A stretch of 64,000 bases of DNA from Mrakia gelida (lineage: Eukaryota; Basidiomycota; Tremellomycetes; Cystofilobasidiales; Mrakiaceae). The position numbers and the translations under genes are program-made. Below, in pieces: positions 60,501 to 64,000 of the stretch; positions within the stretch are counted from its first letter, which is position 1; every line of letters starts with the position of its first letter. Location of the stretch: contig BRON01000015.1 in NCBI GenBank assembly GCA_024345305.1, forward strand, positions 434,001 to 498,000, read 5' to 3'. The notes beneath the pieces are model-generated. The model worked only from the letters and a program-made list of their open reading frames with translations, did no database searches and was not told where the DNA came from.

Positions 60501-60816
60501 GCGCAGGGTGGGCTCTGTCGCTCCTTGGGTTTCTCTGCTTACTTTTCTTCCCGGCGCCGATCCTCTTCTATGTGAGCTCGCCTTCTCTTCTTCTCGCCGT
60601 CGCTTGCGTCTCCTTTCCTCCTGCTGACCCGCCTTCCTTTTCGGCCCTCAATCCACGCAGGTGTACGGCGAGCGGATACGGAGATGGTCGAAGTTCGTGC
60701 CTAGTCAGGGAGGCGTCGAGGATACGGAGAAGGACGTGGTTGAGGTGGAGGCGGACGAGGAAGGAGGGTCCGAACGGAGGAGGGACGTTGCAGGAGAAGG
60801 GGTCGGAGGGAGTTAG
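57557..60816 (+). CDS. DHA1-type MFS multidrug/polyamine transporter
   Basis: Fourteen exons (57557-58218, 58330-58389, 58471-58488, 58604-58703, 58777-58891, 58980-59138, 59228-59295, 59386-59543, 59623-59684, 59763-59816, 59883-59935, 60008-60228, 60370-60571, 60661-60816) give 695 residues with 12 predicted helices. Signatures: PYVVCFQKVDAGDPRQWGDVKRW before helix 1, EFGVSREVVIVGTTLYL, GEMYGRRPVMIFS (motif A), GGPTLGPLIGGYIAQYAGWRW (motif C type) and IPETYTPQILRARA. This is the fungal DHA1 group of proton antiporters for drugs, azoles and polyamines at the plasma membrane. A long Ser/Pro-rich cytosolic head (~220 residues) and a charged C-terminal tail flank the helices. Exon 3 is an 18-nt micro-exon. 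The start is the first ATG preceding Ser-rich sequence; earlier in-frame codons lack ATG. Substrate not predictable. Confidence 0.85.
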
Positions 60817-60886
60817 TCGATCTTTCAGCGGTATAGTCTAGACTGTCTGCCTTATCAGTTGTACTCAGTAGATATCCTTTGCTATC

Positions 60887-60904
60887 ACTGTATCCATACG
60901 AGTC
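60887..60904 (+). repeat. 18-base element shared with 63702-63719, copy 1
   Basis: CACTGTATCCATACGAGT lies about 70 bases after the first pump's stop codon. The same 18 bases follow the second pump. It may be part of a 3' UTR or polyadenylation signal retained after tandem duplication. Confidence 0.75.
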
Positions 60905-61065
60905 TTTCAGCACTCTCTCGTCTTCGAAATCTAGCTCCGGAAAGCGCTCTCGACGCGTCCGTCCAAGACGAGTCGCATCTCTCTTCCTCGACGGCCCATC
61001 TTTGCACCTGCACCTCACCATCTTTCCCAGGCTTTCCACGAATATCACACTTCCCCCACGACGAC

Positions 61066-61072
61066 TATAAAC
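61066..61072 (+). promoter_or_regulatory. Probable TATA box of the second DHA1 pump
   Basis: TATAAAC at about 200 bases before the start codon, in a CT-rich context (AAACACCCTCTTGC follows). Distance is somewhat long for a TATA box unless the leader is about 150 bases. Confidence 0.4.
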
Positions 61073-61266
61073 ACCCTCTTGCTTTCAAACTTTCGCTTCT
61101 TACCAACCCGACGAAGCCGGAAGGGGGTCGAATCAAACATCCCTCGCCTCCACTTGGGTTTCGATTTGGCTCTTCTTCGCCCCCTTCTTTTCTCTTCCTC
61201 CCACCAACGCCCAACTCCCTCTCGACTCTAGATACCCATCTCGGTAGAGTCTCCGTCCTAGGAGCT

Positions 61267-63588
61267 ATGCCTTCTCAGTCACGAACGTCTCTCCAATCCT
61301 CCGATACGCTCTCTCCGACCCCAACTCCTTTGGACGCCTCGAATCTGTCGAGCTCAACTCCTCCTCCTCCTTCCTCCTCCCTCCCCTCCTCCTCATCTCC
61401 CAAGGACCTCGAGAAGCAACAACCATCTCGACCTCCCTCTCTTACACCTCCCACCTCGCCCGTCGCCAACTCGAAGGAAGACGAGGATCCCTGGAGGGTC
61501 GGGTTCGAGGGGAAGGACGATTCGCTTCATCCCACGAACAGGTCGATAGGCAGGAAATGGCTCGCGGTTGTAACGATCTCTAGCGCTGCTGCTTGCGTGT
61601 GAGTTCTCCCTCGTCCCTATCCAGCATACTCAAGATATGAGGCTAACTTCGATTGGCGTTGACAGGACGTGTGCTTCGTCCATGGGTGCGTCGACTTACG
61701 CTGGGATGGAACGAGACCTCGGTGTTTCGGCAGAGGTTGCGATCCTCTCGATTTCGCTCTTCGTTCTGGGACTGGGAGCTGGGCCGTTACTGCTTGGTCC
61801 GTTGTCTGAGTTCTTAGGGAGGAACAGGGTGAGTTTTTCTGCGATCTGGAGCGCTGGGGGAGAGAGAGGAGGAGCTCAAGCTGATTCTCGGTCGGGCTCA
61901 TCCGTCGTCCCTCCGATGCTGCTCAGGTTTACTACTTCTCCTTCTCTGCTTTCATTCGTGAGTCCTTCTCGCCGCTCAGCGCTCTCCAGACTAGACTTCG
62001 ACGAGCCGAGAAGCTGATCGATTCTCTATCTCTTTGCCAGTCCTCAACTTCCCCGTCGCCTTCGCCAACAACATCCCCGTCGAGATGATCTTCCGATTCC
62101 TCACTGGTTTCGCTGGATCCGCTTTTCTCTCGGTCGCAGGAGGATCAGTCTCGGATCTTTTCGAGAACGATAAAGTCGGACCGTTAGTCCCCTTACTTTC
62201 GTCCTTTCTCAGCGACTGTTCGCGTGCTGACCTCTTCGCGTCGATCTCAGTCCCATGGCCTTCTACACCGTCTCCCCCTTCATCGGACCCATCCTCGGAC
62301 CTCTCGTCTCAGGCTTCATCAACCAGAACACGTCCTGGCGATGGACTTACTACGTGGTCATCATTTGGGCGTCGGTCGAACTCGTCTTCCTCTTCCTCTT
62401 TGTTCCTGAGACTCACGGTCCGACGATCCTTAAGAGTAAGGCTCACAGACTGAGGAAGGAGACGGGGGAGGATAGGTGGTATGCGCCAGCTGAGAAGCAG
62501 GAGAAGAGCTTCGTTGAGGCGTTAAAGAAGTCGTGCACCACCCCGTTCAGTGGGTCTCGCTCTTCCCTCGACGCGAGTTCGAACGGTTCGTGTCGTCGAG
62601 CTGACTCTCATCCTCGCTCTGACTTCTCCTCTTTCCTTCTCAGAAATCATCGCCTCGGAACCTATGGCTCTCCTCCTCAACCTCTGGACCTCTGTTCTCC
62701 TCGGAATCCTCTACCGTTCGTCTTGTTCCGTCTCGTCTTCTCGCTTCTTCTCCCTTCGAAACTGACGCGTTGTTCCTCCCATCTCTTTTCTCTCGCAGTC
62801 AACTTCAACTCCTTCCCCTATACGTTCAGGACCCTCCACGGATTCTCCCTCCAGGAAACCGGTCTTTCCTTCCTCGGCGTAGGAATTGGAATGGTCGTCG
62901 CCGCACTCTCGCAACCTTACTGGCAGAAGCTCTACGCCCGATCAGCCAAAGCCAACGGAGGAGTCGCACCTCCAGAAGCTCGGCTGTACCCCGGAATGCT
63001 CGGAGGGATCCTGTGTCCTCTGGGGCTCTTCCTCTTCGCGGGGACGTCACTGAAGCAGGTGCACTGGAGTGAGTTCGCGCGGGTCTCTCGCTCGTTCGAC
63101 CTTCGTTTTTGGGCTGACCTCGTTTTTCTCTGTCTCTCATAGTCGTGCCTATGATCATGAGTATACCCTTCGGAGTTGGAGTGACCCTCTGCTTCCAGAG
63201 CGTCTTTACATTCCTCGTCGAGTGAGCTCTCTCGTCCTTCTCACTTCGCCCTCCTCCTCTCTCGTCTTGACCTCTCGCCTCCCTTCTTTCCAGCGCCTAC
63301 CGTCCCGTCGCCGCCTCAGCCATGGCCTCTAACTCCTTCATGCGATCTTCTTTCGCCGCTGGATTCCCTCTCGTGCGTCTCTTCTCCATCTCTCTCTCGT
63401 CGAATCGAACTGACGCGTCTCGTTCTTCACCTCAACAGTTCAGCAACCAGATGTACACCAAGCTCGGAACCGTCGGTGCAGGATGCCTGCTGGGAGGCTT
63501 GTTGACTCTCATGAGTCCGCTTCCGTTCGTCTTCTTCCACTATGGAGCGAGGATTCGAGCGGGGAGCAAGTACAGCGATAGATCGTAG
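61267..63588 (+). CDS. Second DHA1-type MFS multidrug transporter
   Basis: Ten exons (61267-61598, 61666-61828, 61927-61957, 62041-62182, 62251-62549, 62644-62715, 62799-63068, 63143-63221, 63294-63372, 63439-63588) give 538 residues with 12 helices and a ~95-residue Ser/Pro-rich head. Signatures: VGFEGKDDSLHPTNRSIGRKW, LGVSAEVAILSISLFVLGLG, GPLSEFLGRNRVYYFSF, SPFIGPILGPLVSGF with NTSWRWTYYVV (motif C) and VPETHGPTIL. The C-terminal half carries YFRTLHG-type spacing (YTFRTLHGFSLQETGLSFLGVGIG) and AFRPVAASAMASN-like end (here DAYRPVAASAMASNSFMRS). This is a DHA1 proton antiporter of the Flr1/Tpo/Cyhr kind; substrate unknown. It is less related to its upstream neighbour than a recent duplicate would be, although both share the 18-base element after the stop. 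Confidence 0.85.
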
Positions 63589-64000
63589 CGTCGGCGGACG
63601 AGCTTTCTTAGATTCGGTAGACTATCTCGTGTTTCTCCATCTCTTTACTTTAACCTAAGCGTCGTATTCTTTTAGTGCTCCTTAACTGTCCAGATGTTTC
63701 ACTGTATCCATACGAGTTTTCTCAGTGTGAGCGAGAGAAAGAGGCAAGGCAGAGGCGCGAGGAGGTTCGAGGATGTTCGACGCGTCGCGCTGCGATTTCG
63801 AGTCCCCGAAGTTGAGTTTTCTTCTCAGGTGCCTAGATGCGAGGATATGAGCTTCACGGAGGCAGAATATGATGCGTCTCTAGCGAAGTTTTCGCTGAAA
63901 GAACGAGCTTCGAATGAGCGACTCCGGAATCGAAATCTGAAACGTCGAAGCTCACCTCTCCCTCCCTCCTCCCTCCCTTTTGCCCTCAACTTCTAGCGCC
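63589..64000. other. 3' flank of the second pump; no further gene seen
   Basis: The stretch holds the second copy of the 18-base element (63702-63719) and a GACGCGTC octamer at 63779-63786. A plus-strand frame (63694-63996) shows no family signature. The end of the window is CT-rich and could be the leader or intron of a gene to the right. Confidence 0.4.
63702..63719 (+). repeat. 18-base element shared with 60887-60904, copy 2
   Basis: CACTGTATCCATACGAGT about 115 bases after the second pump's stop. Sequence on both sides is only loosely similar (TTTC follows in both, with one inserted base). Confidence 0.75.

Larger units (their letters stand above)
60817..61266. other. Intergenic region between the two DHA1 pumps
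   Basis: 450 bases with the 3' end of the first pump (including the shared 18-base element), a GACGCGTC octamer at 60952-60959, and the promoter of the second pump. TATAAAC lies about 200 bases before ATG 61267. No other gene. Confidence 0.5.

Overview
The window is nuclear DNA from an intron-rich, GC-rich fungus. Genes are packed on both strands, exons are short (down to 10 nt) and most introns are 60-110 nt with GTGAGY or GTTCGT donors and a CTGAC branch site. The gene set (ATG29, TRM44, SWC4, SPO11, SUB1, DHA-type MFS pumps) is fungal. The intron density and pyrimidine-rich leaders suggest a basidiomycete yeast, most likely a red-yeast-type Pucciniomycotina (Rhodotorula/Sporobolomyces relatives). 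That placement is inference. No rRNA, tRNA, transposon or CRISPR array was recognised.

Layout, left to right: TRM44 5' part (-, runs off the left edge); a GCNA/SprT-like DNA-protein-crosslink protease (+); an MFSD1-like transporter (+); a type I surface glycoprotein (-); the PC4/SUB1 coactivator (+); a phytanoyl-CoA-dioxygenase-family enzyme (+); a STEEP1/UPF0428 homologue (-); RanBP1/YRB1 (+); ATG29 (+); an F-box protein (-); a small secreted protein (+); triosephosphate isomerase (-); SWC4/EAF2 (+); SPO11 (-), divergent from an E2-C ubiquitin-conjugating enzyme (+); a protein of unknown function (+); an auxin-efflux-carrier-family transporter (+); a C2H2 transcription factor (+); a membrane-anchored histidine acid phosphatase (+); a decayed DHA2-type MFS pseudogene (+); a 1,615-residue Ser-rich coiled-coil protein (-); and two DHA1-type MFS pumps in tandem (+).

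The genes are mostly unrelated housekeeping loci, not a cluster. Two loose themes appear. One is meiosis, cell cycle and DNA repair: GCNA-like, SPO11, and the E2-C gene that shares a promoter of about 150 bp with SPO11. The other is a transporter-rich right end (phosphatase, pseudogene pump, two DHA1 pumps).

Exon models were built by hand. They rest on splice signals, uninterrupted frames across every junction and agreement with remembered family signatures. All 21 complete intact models sum to a whole number of codons. I found no convincing new multi-gene system. The most unusual signals are a palindromic octamer, GACGCGTC, that recurs in introns and often touches the branch site; the common GTTCGT donor; a frame-supported GC-AG intron in SPO11; micro-exons of 10-18 nt; and the splice-site decay of the MFS pseudogene.
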